Source of the DNA: Vibrio metschnikovii CIP 69.14
Lineage (GTDB): Bacteria > Pseudomonadota > Gammaproteobacteria > Enterobacterales > Vibrionaceae
NCBI RefSeq assembly: GCF_000176155.1
Contig: NZ_ACZO01000007.1
Location: forward strand, 682,001 to 746,000
DNA: 64,000 nucleotides
Reading direction: 5' to 3'
Of this stretch, positions 63,977 through 64,000 are shown piece by piece. Made by a program: the position numbers and the translations under genes. The first letter of the stretch is position 1. Each line of letters starts with the position of its first letter. Under the pieces are notes generated by a model, which made no database searches, was not told the DNA's origin, and saw only the letters and a list, made by a program, of their open reading frames with translations.

Positions 63977-64000
63977 AAGACTGGTGTCGCGCCTGTTGTT

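Noticed and set aside
60509..64000. CRISPR array near cas3
   Set aside because: No regularly spaced direct repeats of 25-40 bp were seen on either side of cas3 in the window.

Overview
The window looks like a stretch of the smaller chromosome (chromosome II) of a Vibrio or close relative. This is inferred from gene content and recalled synteny, not from a search. Several blocks correspond to chromosome II neighbourhoods of V. cholerae: M23 endopeptidase (ShyA-like) beside a GGDEF-EAL gene, malS-fadL-volA, lldP-lldD-dld, the vct siderophore transporter, and a second ackA. A Qrr quorum-sensing small RNA with LuxO sites and a sigma-54 promoter, a MaoP/HdfR pair and a murein lipoprotein also point to the Vibrionaceae. 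The DNA is AT-leaning with compact convergent/divergent units and many clear intrinsic terminators.

Layout. 1-2.0 kb: end of a SulP permease and nagB. 2.4-4.9 kb: DUF3081-like gene, maoP/hdfR divergent pair, lpp. 5.4-10.8 kb: DEAD-box helicase, YjiH-like membrane protein, second SulP permease, lone CBM48 protein. 11-14.4 kb: cell-wall endopeptidase and c-di-GMP enzyme, convergent. 14.7-18.8 kb: small conserved proteins, two-domain glutaredoxin, porin, FAH-family hydrolase, LysE exporter. 18.9-22 kb: phosphohexomutase and aroG with a TyrR-type box. 22.1-29 kb: lactate utilisation (permease, L- and D-lactate dehydrogenases) with a divergent LysR gene. 29-35 kb: Lon-like protease, DUF2850 protein, PpnP, pirin, AlkB. 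35.0-37.6 kb: the Qrr RNA, an XRE/DUF3612-type regulator and a divergent protein resembling one domain of malate synthase. 37.7-41.2 kb: diguanylate cyclase, CheV, parvulin, OmpW with an FNR box. 41.3-47.5 kb: VolA, FadL, alpha-amylase. 47.8-54.4 kb: secreted hypotheticals, aldo/keto reductase, Dcu transporter, nadE with a divergent NadD-like gene, EmrD. 54.7-60.5 kb: iron-regulated ferric-siderophore ABC transporter and ackA. 60.5-64 kb: gene-poor stretch with an ERIC-like element, then a type I-C-like cas3 and a small membrane-protein ORF at the window edge.

Functional themes are carbon use (lactate, maltodextrin, phospholipid and fatty acid, acetate), envelope maintenance, c-di-GMP and quorum-sensing control, and iron uptake. 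The most notable non-coding element is the complete qrr locus. The least familiar protein-level element is the stand-alone malate-synthase-like domain next to its probable regulator, with three evenly spaced repeats between them. No CRISPR array, tRNA, rRNA, integrase or insertion sequence was found in the window; a CRISPR array would be expected beyond the right edge if the cas3 locus is complete.
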